From Cercophora sp. LCS_1 (lineage: Eukaryota > Ascomycota > Sordariomycetes > Sordariales > Lasiosphaeriaceae), in the NCBI GenBank assembly GCA_036250225.1, contig JAPZLL010000007.1, positions 1,116,001 through 1,180,000 on the forward strand: 64,000 nucleotides of DNA. Reading direction: 5' to 3'. A model generated the notes under the pieces. That model worked only from the letters and a program-made list of their open reading frames with translations. It did no database searches and was not told the DNA's origin. The position numbers and the translations under genes were made by a program. Below, in pieces: positions 12,951-27,500 of this stretch (position 1 is the first letter of the stretch; each line of letters opens with the position of its first letter).

Positions 12951-14060
12951 ATGAAGGTGAGCGCGACTGATACTTGCTTGTGTTGGATACGGCAGGAGAA
13001 TTGTATCTGTTGTTCGATTTTGCTGACCTGGTTTGACAGCTGAACATTTCGCATCCCGCGAACGGCACGCAGAAGCTCATCGAGGTGGAGGATGAGCGCA
13101 AGTTCCGCCACTTCTACGAGTATGTTCCTGTATCTTGACATTTTCACTGACATCCGCTGACGATTCCCTATAGGAAGCGCGTAAGTTGAGACCAACGATG
13201 GGATTCGAACGAGAACGAAACTGACCGCGATAGATGGGCGCTGAGGTCCCGGCCGACCCCCTTGGCGATGAGTGGAAGGGCTATATCGTCCGCATCACCG
13301 GCGGCAACGACAAGCAGGGTTTCCCGATGAAGCAGGGTGTCATTGCCCCTACCCGTGTCCGCCTCCTCCTCTCCGACGGCCACTCATGCTACCGCCCCCG
13401 TCGCACCGGCGAGCGCAAGCGCAAGTCCGTCCGCGGCTGCATCGTTGGCGCCGATCTCTCCGTCCTCGCTCTCTCCATCGTCAAGCAGGGCGAGCAGGAC
13501 ATCCCCGGCCTTACCGACACCGTCCACCCCAAGCGTCTCGGCCCCAAGCGTGCCACCAAGATCCGCCGCTTCTTCTCCCTCAGCAAGGATGACGATGTAT
13601 GTGCTACATATCCTGTCATCGCCTACCTTTCCGCCGCTCGGATTCTGCTGTCCGACTTGTGTCGGAACAGTTTGATGATCGGGCGGTGGGGGTAGAGTCT
13701 GAGGTGTAATCATGGAGGCTAATATGGTATTTTTTTCGGCAATAGGTCCGCAAGTACGTCATTCGTCGTGAGGTCCAGCCCAAGGGCGAGGGCAAGAAGG
13801 CCTATACCAAGGCTCCTCGTATCCAGCGTCTGGTTACTCCCCAGCGCCTGCAGCACAAGCGTCACCGCACTGCGCTCAAGCGCCGCCAGGCTGAGAAGGT
13901 GAAGGATGAGGCGGTAAGCAATATCGATTTCTCTGGACTTTGCGCGCTTGCTAATATTGAATAGAACGAGTATGCCCAGGTCCTGGCCAAGCGTGTTGCT
14001 GAGGCCAAGGCACACAAGGCCGATGCCCGCAAGCGTCGCGCCAGCTCGATGCGCAAGTAA
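12951..14060 (+). CDS. RPS6: 40S ribosomal protein S6 (eS6)
   Basis: Six exons (12951-12956, 13040-13119, 13174-13180, 13234-13596, 13746-13913, 13965-14060) give about 239 residues, close to yeast S6 at 236. The first exon is just ATGAAG and the third is only 7 nt, typical of intron-rich fungal ribosomal protein genes. The chain reads MKLNISHPANGTQKL, then KRMGAEVPADPLGDEWKGY, the GGNDKQGFPMKQGV signature at about residues 53-66 and a basic helical C terminus ending RRASSMRK, which holds the serines phosphorylated by S6-kinase-type enzymes in this family. All splice sites have GT-AG ends and keep frame. The 149-nt intron at 13597-13745 is the longest. It is a core small-subunit protein near the mRNA exit side. 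Confidence 0.96.
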
Positions 14061-15529
14061 GCGTGGGCGTTTGGTAATGGGTTTTACGGAAAAAGGTCAT
14101 GGCGCGGTTGCTTGCCGGCTCATCTGGGACGTGTATACGGCGTAGAATCCTTTCACGAAATCTCGAGAATGAGTCTTTGCATTGGTCATGATATCCATGT
14201 CTTCGGACGTTTCTGAACAAAAAATTTCCGCTTGGTTGATGATGATAACCTGTGATTTCAACCCGAATGGAAGTGCACGTGTCAAAATCTCGGATTCTCA
14301 AGTGATTTGTTGAGGTGGCAGCCAAATTACTTGAGCAAAAACCGTTGGGACCGAGTGGGTAACAAAAATCCGCACACTGAATCTGGCTGATGCCGCTTCA
14401 AACGGGACAATAGGTATAAATATCAAATATCTAGCGCTGAAAATCATGATATGATGCCTCGGGATATTGGGTTGGCTCCTCTGTTCCAGATCGGTAGCCC
14501 TTTGATTTTTTTGGTGACTTTTGGTGTGTCGTCTTTTCTGTTGGAGACTTGGGAGGTAGATATGGTCCAGTTTCTATCGAGTTTCCGGGTTAGATAAGCA
14601 ACTTGGCCATGAACCTCGAAGGACTTGGTAGGTACTTGTGCTTAGGCCACCCTTCGCTTGCCTTTATCAACCCGGCCCCACGTCACCTTTGAGCTTTGGT
14701 GGGGGAAGAAACGGTGTGACACATACGGACCAGAGCCTAGGTCGAGGAAAAAAACGAACCTAGGTGTGGTGAAAACCTGTAAATTCATCCTGTCTGTTTA
14801 AAAAAAAAAAAAAGATCGAGAAACCCATAGCATCCCAAGCTGTTAAACTCCACTTGAGAATCAAGGACGGAGCCTGAGGCTGCGAGGCTCTTGGCCCCAC
14901 CAGTGGCTGCTTCGGTGGGTGGATTTCTGCGGGATAGCGCAGGCTGATTGCTTGGGCGGCATTTACCGCGGCCGAACTTTTGTACCTGACCAACAGCTGC
15001 CGTCATTACTCTTCCTTACCTTTCCGCGCCAAAAAGGTTGGTGCTGCTTTCGACCTTTGACATCTTGAACCCAAAACTTCTAAACACCGACCATTTCCGC
15101 AAGACAACGACGACACGGAAGCATCGCCACCCAGCCAAAATTCCGGTGCACCTTTACCAAGTTTGGTAATTCCGCGCATCTCAGATCTGGGACAACTTGA
15201 AGCGTCCTGCACACGCTTTCTGTCGTCCTTGGAGATACAGGTGAGCTTGGTCCCCTCCCAAGGCTGAATTATCGCCCGTCGTCGAGGCGCTACCCCAGCT
15301 CGCAATCCCGCCCCGCGTCAACGTTCGTCACCTCACCCCGCGCCATCACACAGCTGACCATTTTCGTTTTGTCTTGCAGGTATTTCCTTCGGACCCAGCG
15401 CTCTTACCGCGACTTCCGCAAGGCTGCGGCTCAACCGACAAGCTGCTGTCCGTCCGTGGGACGTGCTCGTAGTGGAGGGGGAGTGTTCACCATCTTTCGC
15501 CCAAGCGGCGTAGCCGCATCCTTTTCACA
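14061..15529. other. Intergenic region and leader of the HECT ligase gene
   Basis: No gene is seen. A run of about 14 A lies near 14800-14813. The last 300 bp carry the leader of the ligase gene, including a predicted 5'-UTR intron annotated separately. After that intron no ATG occurs before 15530. Confidence 0.5.
15241..15379 (+). other. Predicted 5'-UTR intron of the HECT ligase gene
   Basis: A strong donor (CAG then GTGAGC at 15241), a CTGAC branch-like site at about 15353 and a T-rich stretch ending in TTGCAG at 15379 define a 139-nt intron. It lies upstream of the first in-frame ATG. This is inferred from splice-site consensus only. Confidence 0.6.
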
Positions 15530-18500
15530 ATGGGCAAGATCACCAAGACAATGCAGCCCAAGCACCGGGAGACCTTGGTAAGCTCTTCATGCCTCGTTCG
15601 TTTGCTGTCTCCGACATGCTTGTGACTGACCATGCTTTTCCCCGCAGTCTCCCTGGCTGAAGGACTACGTCCAGGCTGCGGCATCTTCGCCCTTGCCGTT
15701 CATTCCCAAAAAGCTCGAGGAGTTCCCGTCGAGATGGCCGTTTCCGCGTGGCGACCTCTACCACTGGATCCCTCTACTGAACCGATTTGACAGCATCCTC
15801 GAGGCGTTCTGCGAGACCTACAACCTGCACGATGGTTTTCAGATGCGAGGCTTTGGATGCGATGTCCTTCTTAAAACTGGGGCCACTGCCGACGGGAGTG
15901 ACGAGAAACCGTGGGATAAGGCGCGCCTTGCTCAGTTGGGCTACAAGGAGGATGGCGACCGCGAGCTGATCATCGCGGTTCTCGGTTTCACTCGCATGCT
16001 CTTGGAGCGTTGCGGTAACAGAAGCATTTATGCTAGCAGTTCCTACCTCAATGACCTGCTGAACTCGACAGATCTAGGCTTAGTTCTTGCGACTCTTAGG
16101 GTTGGGTTGGAGCTGGCACAGAGGTATCAGGCGTCCGTCAAGCGTGTGCATTCACCTACTCGCCAAATAAGTACCGCGCTACTGGCAAACCACTACAATA
16201 TCGACCTCGACCGCGTCCAATGCGTAGCGCAGCCGTTTGTCAAGACCCCGATCATCAAATTCGCCGATCCCGCGCCAGTGACACCTGCATCCGCTAGCAA
16301 GGGCAAGGAGAAGGAGAAGACACATGGTGCCGCCACTAGGAATGTGGCATCCATGTATGCGAATGATCTGGTGTCTATCGCGGCGCCTTCTCAGGGAGAG
16401 GACGATCGTTGGAACGGCTGGGGCGATCTCAAGGTTCTGTACTACCCAAAGAGCGAGAGTTCCGACGCCTCTCTCCCAGAGCCTCAGATCAACGACCGCG
16501 GTACATCTTCAGTCCCCACGACTCCCACGCCGCTACGACGCAGCTCTACGGCTGTGACTACTCCTCGATCTAACCGTGGTTCGGCAGCGGATGGGAGCCC
16601 CTCGCACCGCAGTCATGGTCATAATGATAGCTCTTCGGTTCCCGGGCCAAAGTCTGTTGAGTTCCGGCAGTCAACGATCCAGTCGACGTCAATCTACGAT
16701 CTCCTGAAGCAATGTCCTGCGGACTTGCCGAAAGCGTCTCGGTATGAGTTTCTCAACAGGCTCAGAATCTGCAGGGCGCTCCTTGGCTCGACCGAAGATC
16801 GTCAGCTTGCTCTTGCCGTGCGACTTTTGGCAATAACCAATCTGGCGTATATTCATCCCGAAAATGTGTTCGTTGAGAAGACACTCAAGCAGGACAATGA
16901 CGAGCCACGGCGATACCAACTGGTTTACCAACTTGCAGAGCTGATTCATCCATCGGTGGATGGCGTCAACGATGCCCCTCGATGGCTGCAGTCTGTTGCC
17001 ATGTCTTTGCTGGAGCCAATACTGTCAGTTCAAACCCGCTACACCGACGTTTTGGCAGCCCTCAATGCAAATGTTAGCCATGGCATTTTGCTTTACGTTA
17101 TTCGAAAGGCGGTGGCTGAGATGCGCGAGGAACCAGCTGATGACGTTGAGGGACGCGCTACCGAGCAAGATCGCTGGAGGGAAAGCCTTTTTAGTTTGAC
17201 TCTTCATGTGGCAATGGCGGCAGGTACGGGTCGTGATTCTTCGTCATCCGGGCTCGTTGAGGTTCTGGTGGAAATTCTCAATCTTCGTTCCACCATCGCG
17301 AGTCGGCATTACGCCATGGTGCTCGCCTTTTTTGACAGCATCATATTCCAGCACCACGGGACCCTCCAGCAACTAATCAGCGCCTCCGGCTTGCCTGCAA
17401 TAGCCCAGTTGATACGGCATACGGTGTCTGTGTCGAGGGAGTTGACAAAATCCGGAAAGGGCACGAAACCAGCTTTTCACGCGTCGCTCGTTGACTACGA
17501 CATCCCCTTTTACCAGCAACAGACTCTGAAATGGCTTCTCAAGTTTATGCACCATGTCATGTCAAATGCATTTGCATTATATGGGCCATCGGATCGCCTT
17601 CTCCGGAACTTGGTAGATGATTCGGCCTTGCTCGAGTCTCTGCGGTCCGTCATTCAAGATATGAGATTGTTTGGCTCAGTTGTGTGGACGAATGCGATAA
17701 CCCTACTTAGCGACTTCATCAACAACGACCCTACGAGTTTTGCTGCTATCTCCGAGTCTGGCATGGTTCAAACTTTCCTTCAAGCATTGACAGGGCGACC
17801 CGTGGTTGTTGATCAATCTTCTTCCAGGACCGATGGAGACGACGATGGTGAGAGTGATTCGGCATCGATCAATCTCGAGGACAACCGACCACACCCCCCG
17901 ACCCAGGCTATGCTCGAGGCACCAAGAGAAACACCTCTCGCGCATGGTATTCTGCCCACGACAGATGCTCTCAGCGCCATCCCGTCTGTTTTGAACTCAA
18001 TCTGTCTGAACAACACGGGTATGAACATGGTGGTATCTTCTCGTGCCCTTGAGAGCTATCTTGAGATTTTTGAGAGCCCAGGGCATGTTCGCTGCATGGA
18101 AATGGAACAGGACCTGTCTGGGGCGATTGGAAGTAGTTTTGATGAGTTAGCGCGCCATCACCCTCCACTTCGGCCCGCCATTTCCAATGCCATCATCGAC
18201 ATGCTAGCCCGGGTAGCTCACCTGGCCAAATCCAAAGCAGCGACAGCGGGCTGGGGCGCTAAGCTCCAGATAACCGATGCTGACGGCAAAGCAGTCACTG
18301 CGGATCATTCTCTTCTGGACAAGGCGGCTAGCAAGGGCAAAGAAAAGGCAACGGATGATAGTGACATCGTGATGGCCGATGCGAGCGCACAGGACGCTGC
18401 AGGTGCAGAAGCCGCCCCTCGTAGTGGACCCCCAACTACAGGTGCTGTGGCGGCCCCCGAGACTATCGAGCCATATATTCTTGCGGTTTCTGGTTTCCTC

Positions 18501-21500
18501 TTGTCAATCATCGGGACCGCTACCCTCAAGACACCGCTGGTGCGAGAAGGCGGGATCGAAATGTTACTGGACATTATGGAAGCCCCGAGCCTCAACGCCA
18601 GTTTTGGGGACTCCAAAGCTGCGAGGTTGCTCTCGCAAGTGACGTCAAATCTCATCGAGAGCAGTCAGATTACCGGGCTTCCGTCGCTGCTCAACCGTGT
18701 TCGAGACACCCTCAACACACTGCAGCCACTGATTACAAGAGAAGAATCCCATCCCTTCTTCGCGCCGTTCATTGTTCCTGGTGTCAAGCTGGTGGACCAA
18801 ACGGTCACACGCAAGGTCGTTGACGGAACTCGGGTGGTCAAGGCTCTGATCAATCTCCAGAGCCTGATAAGAACTCTTTGGTCGTCGTTCCCGTTCTCGA
18901 CGAGAAGCCAAACAATAACATTGCCACCCGTTAACGTCTACGACCACTATAAGCAGGTGGTGAAAGGTCTCGGCCCACTTCTCCAGGTGATCTTGGCTGA
19001 AGAAATGTCTTTTACCGGGATCATTCCCAGTCACTGGTCGAACAAAGCAACCTCAGCAACCTCGGGCATCGATTCGACGCGCGAGGCAGAAGATGTACCA
19101 ACCGCAGATGTTCTTTCCGTCTCCTGGAATGCCGTGGAGCCAGGATCCGACACTCAACCCAGGGCTCTCTCAGAAGAGGAACAAGCTAGCATCGAATTCC
19201 GAAACTACCAGACTTTGCGAGGCTTGCTGCACTCAATGCTGCCCTCGACTCTTCCCCTCTTCCAATCCATTGGGAGAACGCTGCTCCCGCGTCGCTCTCC
19301 GGAGGCCTATGTGAGGACCCAGCACCTCACCCTTGCAATAACCCTGGTTCAGACGATACTGGATCTGCTCAAACCGCTTCCGGAGGAACCGACTGTTAGC
19401 GACTTCCATTACTGGATCATTATGTCCCACACAGTTAATGAGGTCCTGGTTGATTCCTCTCGGCATCTTGACCGGGACCGGGGTGCTGGCGTTCCGCTGA
19501 TTACGCCTGTCCTCGTTGCTTTCCGCGAATATGGCGGGTTCGATAAATTAAACGCAACGCTCCAGCGTCTTGCCGACGTGGTTTGCGCCTCGTCGTCGGA
19601 GGGCCAAGAGGGGCACAAGGGGAGACTGGCGGCGGTCGCCATGAAAAAGATACTCGAGACGTACGCCGTGGTTATCGGCGGAAAGACCATCGTCGACTCG
19701 CTCACTCAGACCAGCTTCGTCCCACGCCCGATAGGATCTGAGGACTTTGGGGCCCAGCTTGTTGTGGAGCTAAGAATGGCTGTTCTGCCTGTTGTCCGCA
19801 ACCTTTGGGAATCTGAGAGTCTCATCGAGAAGTCAACCACCGAAGTCCTGAAGAAAATTGTCGAGATCCTGAGGACCATTGCTGGGGCGGATGCCGAAAA
19901 CGGAGCCTGGGAAAGGACTAGCAAGAATCTCCCAATCCCAACTTTCAAGGACCGCGACTTGACGCCTTCGTTCAACTGGGGCTCACGTCAGTATCAAGAT
20001 CTTGTACGAACCTTGACTCAAACCCACAACGACGAGGACCTTGCCAAGGAAGCAGTGTATCGGTCGCTCGGAAAAGTGGAAGATGCTGAGAGCTATTGCA
20101 GAGCTCACATCAGAGGCTTCGCCGGCAAGCGCAACCCTATCCCTGATGCGGAAGCCTATCGCCCACCTCCGCCACCTCCTTCCGGTGCCACTGGGGAAGC
20201 AACAGGGCAAGCCCCTGGTGGTGCCACCGACTCGATGGTACTTGACAGCATTGGAATCGAACAAGCTGTTCTTGGGAACTTGGTTGACCCTTCTGACTCG
20301 GAAGACGAGGGCGGCGATACCTCTAGTCAAGGATCGGACACTCCAGAAGCCAACAACGCACCCCCAACAACCTTGGCAGGCCCGGCAGCAGACGCCCAGA
20401 CCATGCCTCCGATTACCAAGCAGGATCTCGACGAGGAACGAGCGAAGCTCAGCGAGGACTTGATCGATCGATGCCTTGATGTCATTAGGGCGCACCCGGA
20501 AGCAGTCCATGACGTGGCTGAACTTGTCAATGTGGCTCTTATGAAGGGCAATAACGCTGATGATAAGTACGTTGAGGTTGGCGAGACTCTGGCGAATGCG
20601 TTGTCGTCATTTGCCGTCGATGAATACGATGAGCGGAAGGCCAACGGACGCAGTATCGCGGCCTACGCGCATCTGCTCGGGTTGCTCCTCAAACGGCCTT
20701 CGTTCTTCAAGGCTACTATCCCAACGCTTAAGCAAAACGTCGCTGAGTATCTCGGATTTCTGGCGCTTCCCGCTGCTAGCTCCAACGAAGACCTGCCGCC
20801 CTGGATACCTTTCGTTCTTCTGATTTTCGAGCTTTTGTTGTCCGCCGACGCGGTCCCCTTGGAGGTCCGCTGGTCCCCGCCCAAACCGGATGACGAAGCA
20901 ACCGTAGCACCCACGCTCATAGCGAGGGAGCCAGCCCTATCCGACGAGAATCGGTCGACCCTCCTCGCGGCCGTTCTAGACATCCTGCCCCGCGTCGGCA
21001 AAGAGGAGATGCTTGCGGTTTCCGTGTTGCGCATTCTCGTCATCATCACCAGAGACCACGCTATGGCCAAGGTGGTTGGCGAAAAGAGGAACCTGCAACG
21101 GTTGTTCGTGATGGCAAAGCAGCTGTGCAGTTCTGGCTCTACCCGTCTTAAACAGTCCCACATCTCGGACAGCATCATGATCATCCTTCGCCACATCGTT
21201 GAGGACGAACAGATTATCCGCCAGATCATGAACGCAGAGATCCGTCAGTACATGGCCAATCTCCAGCAGCGAAGCGGGAGAGTAGGTGACTTGTCAACTT
21301 ATCTCCGGGCATTGTCCCACGTTGCGCTCCGCTCACCCAAGATCTTTGTTGAGTTGTCCACCGAGATGCTCAAGTTGACGGGCTACAAGTACACGGCCGG
21401 CTCGCAAATGCCCGTGGTACTGAAGGACCCGCCTACCGATGCTGCAGATGCTCCCAAGGATTCATCCATTGAGCCCGCAGTCCAGGCAACTGAGGACCTC

Positions 21501-24500
21501 ACCATAAGCGACATCAAGCCCAGCACTGAGGTAGCCGACAAGGAAATGGTGGATGCTCCGAAAACTCCGGCTCAAGAGCTCAAACGGCCCGTTTTGGACA
21601 ACCCCGATGGCGTTGTCCACTTCCTCCTCTGCGAATTGCTTAACTATAAGGAAGTCGATGACAAAGACGCGCCCCTGCCCAAGGACCAGGCTGATTCGTC
21701 AGAGTCTGTCAGTGGTGATGCTGCGTTATCTCCCGGGGAGGAGCAGGCCGTCGATGGGAAAGACCGGGAGAAGAAGCCTCCGAAGCCATCGTTCAAGGCT
21801 GAGGACCACCCCATCTTTGTTTACCGGTGTTTCCTTCTCAACTGCCTCGCTGAACTGTTGCAGAGCTTCACTCGTTGCAAGGTGGAGTTCATCAATTTCA
21901 AGCGCAGTGCTCCATTGCAGACGAACACACCAATCAAGCCTCGCTCAAGCGTTCTCAACTATCTTCTGAACGACCTGCTCTGCATCTCGAGCAATGCGCT
22001 AAACCTTGACACTGTCGCTATCAAGAAGAAGGCCGCAACGTCCAACCAAGCTCAATCGGTCCTAGTTGCCTTAGTTGCTCGGACGGGCGAGCGACCATAT
22101 GAGCGCCGCGAGCCTTTTGAATATGACGACGAGCCAGACCTCCTCTTCGTCCGTCGGTTCGTTCTTGATACTGTCCTTCGTGCTTACAAGGATGCATCGA
22201 TTCCTATGGAGGCATTCGACGTCCGTTATGCGCGAATGGTCTGCCTTGCAGAGTTGATGAGCCAGATGATTGGCGAGAAAGACAAGGAGTCGGCCCCTAG
22301 CACTAGCCGTGGGACAGATCCTGCGCTGGCTCGTTCACAGGCACAGATCAGGCGCCTCATGTACGAGAAGGGCTACATCGCCGCATTGACAGCGTCCATT
22401 GCCGACATTGACCTGACCTATCCCAACGTCAAGCGCACTGTTAAGTACATCCTTCGCGTTCTCAAGTCATTGACCAAGACAGCACATCTCTTGAGTGTCT
22501 CTGATATGATCCCGGCCACATCCGCCGATCAAGCTGATGAAGAGATACTGTCGACGTCATCGCCTTCCGACCTCGACTCAGATCGCGAGGAAACACCTGA
22601 CCTATACCGCAACTCCACACTTGGAATGCTGGAGCCCGATCAAGAGGATTTCTCGGACAGCGCTGAGGAAGGTACGTACGCTCCCTTCGCTGCCAACAGC
22701 TCCATCTTACTCACGGTGGTAGACGATGACGACATGTACGATGACGAGGGCTATGATGACGAGCTCGACTATGGTGAAGAGATGTCGCAAGACGGAGAAG
22801 ACAACCCTAGCGACGATGAGGATGAGATGGGTGAGATTGAAGGTCTCCCCGGCAATGCACCTGGAGTTGTCGAGGTCATCATGGGCGAGGACGATGACGA
22901 CGATGAGGATATGGACGAGGATGAAGACGATGAGGATGAAGAAGATGATGATGAGGACGAAGACGACGACGATGATGGTGCTGACTCAGACGATATGGAG
23001 GACGTTGAGAACCAGATCGAGGTCATCGGCGAAGAAGGTAACCCCATGGACGATGACGGTGATCCGGCTTGGGAAGACGATACGGACGACCAAGACGAGG
23101 ATGAAGAGCAAGATGAGATTGATTTCGAGGGTGAAGCCCAGGATCTTCATGAAGCGCACGTTCACGAGTTCCACGACGCCCGGTCCATTGCCCAATTCCC
23201 CAACCTGATCCGGGCTACTCTAGACGACGAGGGTCTCGATGGGGATGCCCTGCAGCCGTTCGACGAACATTATCTCGATGAGGAGGTTGATGAAGAAGGT
23301 ATGTGACCCGTCAAGCTCAAGGGACACAGTTGCTGACGAACCTAGATGAAGAGGACGAAGACGACGGCGACGAGGCGGAGATGTACTACGAGCAAGAACA
23401 CAACCGTGAGTCTTCCCCCGTGAGCCCAGTGGCTTGTTTGTTCTTACCATTGCTAGGCGATGATATTCCTCCACCCGCGAACCTCTCAATGGCTCTCGGT
23501 TGGGATATTGCGGTTGAACCCCAAGGCCGCGGAACCCGCGCAGGTGCAAGAAGTCCATGGCCTGCTCAACCCTTCATGATCACTAGGGGTGGTCCCCATG
23601 ATATGCCGGGTGGTATGTTGCCGCCTTTGCGCCCTCCCTTGCCACCAGAACACATTATGCGACGCATGTTGGGGCCTCCCGCTGACTTGTCACGCCCAGA
23701 CTTCCGAAGCTTCATCCGCTCTTCGAACCCACGCCCGCCTCACGGTGCGACGGACGACGGCACCAATCCTCTTTTGCTCCCAACCGGCGGATCTGGACGG
23801 GACCCCTCACCGCGCGATAGCGCCGCCAGCTTGTTCCAGTTCGGCCTACCCAGCTTGCCTGCCCTCGTCGGGGCATTGGACGGAGGCGGTCCGCTGGCTT
23901 TCATCAACGATCTGGTCCACTCACTTCCCGGAATGCAGATGATCAGTAGACATGGTCAGCCTCTGAGCCTCAGGTTAGCCGATGGAACCCGACGGATCAA
24001 TGTCCCGCTCACATCTGTGCACGCCGGTCGGGAGGGACGGTCAGAATCACGCAGGGATCTGTACCAGGAGCCGTCGCAGGCCGTTGCGTTCTCGCCTGAG
24101 ATCACGATGGAACGTTGGCAACAAGAAGCTAGGATGATCTTTGGCCATAACCACACTGAGAAGGCTGGGAAACTTCTCAACCTCATTCTGGGTCAGCTTG
24201 TGCCGGCCGCTAGGCAACTGGAGAAGGAGATTAAGGCCCGAGAGGAGGAGAGGCGCAAGAAGGAGGAAGAGCGTAAGCGTCGCGAAGAGGACGAGCGCAA
24301 AGCCAAGGAGGCGAAGGAGGCCGAAGAGAAGGCTGCCCGAGAAAAGAAGGATGCTGAGGAACGCGAGCGCGCCGAGCGCGAGCGTGCGGAAGCTGCCGCA
24401 AGGGCTGCCGACCAGGCCATCGCTGAGTCTGAACAGGCCGATGCGGGACCCCAAGCCATGGAGGGAGTCGAGTCCCATCCCGCCGGCGAGTCCGAACAGC

Positions 24501-27500
24501 AACAGCAACCGGCGCAGCGCGTCGTGACTATGATCCGAGGCGAGGAGGTTGACGTTACGGAGCTCGGCATCGATCCCGAATATCTGGCGGCGCTGCCCGA
24601 AGAATTCAGGGAAGAGGTGATTGCCCAGACCGTGAGCACTAGACGCTCTCAGGCCAGGGAGCAGGCTGCCGTGGAGGGCGAGAATACCGAAGTCTTCCAG
24701 GAGTTCCTCGAGGCTCTCCCCGATGAGCTGCGCCATGAAATCGTACAACAGGAACGCCAAGAACGGCGGCGCCGTGAACGTGAGGAACAACGAAGGCAAG
24801 CAACCGCCACAGGGCAGGACATGGCAGCAGCGGACATGGACACGGCCAGCATTCTCCTTACTTTCCCTCCGGAACTCAGGACTGAAATCCTCATGGATCA
24901 AGGTCATGACCTTATGGACCACCTACCTCCGGATCTCGCTGCCGAGGCCCGGGCCCTTGCTCAACGTCACAACAACCCAAACAGAGCCCCGCCCACGATT
25001 CCGCGCGCTCGCGCACTTGCTGGCCAGGAAGCTGCTCGCCCAGGAGACGCAACAGCACAACGTCGCAGCACTGTGCAGATGCTCGACAAGGCCGGCGTGG
25101 CTACTCTTCTGCGTTTGATGTTTGTCACTCAGCAAGGCTCTATCCGGAATTACCTCTTTGACGTCTTCCACTTTGTTTGTGAGAACCGTCAAAACCGCCT
25201 GGAGGTGATTTCGACTGTGCTCCAGATCCTCCAGGATGGAAGCGCAGATATGGATGCGGTTGAGCGCAGCTTCAGCCAACTTTCCTTGAAGGCCAAGCAA
25301 CCGAAGGAGAAGGATCCCAAGACGCCGACGAGTCTTAAGCGAACCTTTACGAACATCAGCACTAACAACCAGATTTCGGCAAGCTCTGAGGTCTCGCCAC
25401 TGCTGATCGTCCAACAATGCCTCGACCTGTTGGTTGAGCTTGTGAACAGAAACCGATATGTGCAGTTCCTTTTCCTGACAGAGCACGACGTAGTTGCATC
25501 TACTCTGAAGCGAAGCTTGAGTCGGAAGGGCAAAAACAAGGACGTCAACAACAAGGCTCAGAAGTATGCCATCAACTCGCTGCTCAGTCTCCTGGATCGC
25601 CCTCTGGTGATGGAAAGCTCTGCTGTCATGCAGTATCTTGCGGACCTTCTGAAAAGGGTGACTGACCCGCTTATGCAACTGGAGCGGCGTCGCAAAGAGG
25701 CGGAAGAGGCGGCCAAAAAGGAGGCCGAGCCAAAACCAGAGGAGGCCCCTGAATCTGCTGGAGCCTCGACTGAACAAGCTCCCGCTGAGACCTCTACCGA
25801 GCAGCCCACCACAGAGGGCACCGGAAAGCCAGCTGCTGAGTCTTCAACTGCCAACGAGCCCAAGCCTGAGGACAAAAAAGTCAAGCAGCTCACGCCGCCT
25901 ACGGTACCTGAGCACAACCTCAAGCTTGTCATCAAGATCTTTGTCGCTCGCGAGTGCAGTTCAGAGACGTTCCGCAATACCATTGCAACTATCAAGAACC
26001 TATCCAATATCCCTGGAGCTAAGAAAATCTTTGGAGAGGAGCTTGTCCGCCAGGCTAGAGACCTAAGCCAGAACATTCTCTCGGACTTGGACGATCTGCT
26101 GCCTCATATCATGAAGGCAGAGTCTGGCACCGAGATACAAGGCGTTGCTTTGGCCAAGTTCTCGCCCGGCGCTTCCGAGCAGAACAAGTTGTTGCGTGTC
26201 CTCACCGCACTTGATCACCTATTTGATGGCAAGAAGAAGACGGATGGCAGCACAGACGCCGAAGGCAAAGAGCAGACCAAAGAAGACCTCTTGGGCTCCC
26301 TCTACTACAATCCCACCTTCGGCACGATGTGGGAAAAGCTGAGCGCATGCCTCAGTGCTATTCGCCAACGCGAGAATATGCTCAATGTGGCGACAATTCT
26401 TCTGCCGCTCATCGAATCGCTGATGGTGGTGTGTAAGAACACGACTCTGACCGACACCGCACTCCCCAGCGCAGCCGGCAAGGAGATGGTGCTGTCCAGT
26501 CCACCGCCGGAGAACCGTATTGCGGGTCTCTTCTTCACATTCACTGAGGAGCACCGTAAAATCCTGAACGAGCTAGTCCGGCACAATCCCAAGCTAATGT
26601 CAGGCACCTTCTCGCTTCTTGTCAAGAATCCCAAGGTTTTGGAGTTCGACAACAAGCGCAACTACTTCAACCGCAGCGTGCACTCGAAGACGGGCAGCCA
26701 GTCGCAGCGCAACACATACCCGCCGCTGCAGCTTCAGGTACGCCGCGAGCACGTGTTCCACGACTCATTCAGGGCGCTCTACTACAAGACTGGCGCGGAG
26801 ATCAAGTTTGGAAAGCTGAATATTCGCTTCCATGGCGAGGAGGGCGTCGACGCAGGTGGTGTCACGCGCGAGTGGTTCCAGGTCCTCGCGAGACAAATGT
26901 TTGACCCCAACTACGCACTATTTGTGCCTGTGTCGTCAGACCGCACCACGTTCCACCCCAACAAGCTCAGCGCTATCAACGACGAGCACTTGACCTTCTT
27001 CAAGTTCATCGGCCGCATCATCGGCAAAGCCCTGTACGAGGGTCGTCTTCTTGACTGCTACTTCAGCCGCGCAGTCTACAAACGCATCCTCGGCAAGGCG
27101 GTCTCGGTCAAGGACATGGAGTCTTTCGACCCAGACTACTACAAATCTCTCGTCTGGATGCTCGAGAACGACATTACCGACATCATCACCGAGACCTTTT
27201 CTGTCGAAGATGACGAGTTTGGCGTCATCAAGGTCGTCGACCTGATTGAGAACGGCCGTAATGTTGCCGTCACCGAGACGAACAAGCACGAATATGTTCG
27301 TCTCATCGTCGAGCACAAGCTTCTCGCATCAGTCAAGGAGCAGATGGAGTCTTTCCTCAAGGGTGAGTTGACAATAACAAAACCGAGTGAACAATAACTA
27401 ACGAGTTGACAGGATTCCATGACATCATTCCCGAGGAGTTGATTGCCATTTTCAATGAGCAAGAGCTGGAGTTGCTCATTTCTGGTCTACCTGACATTGA

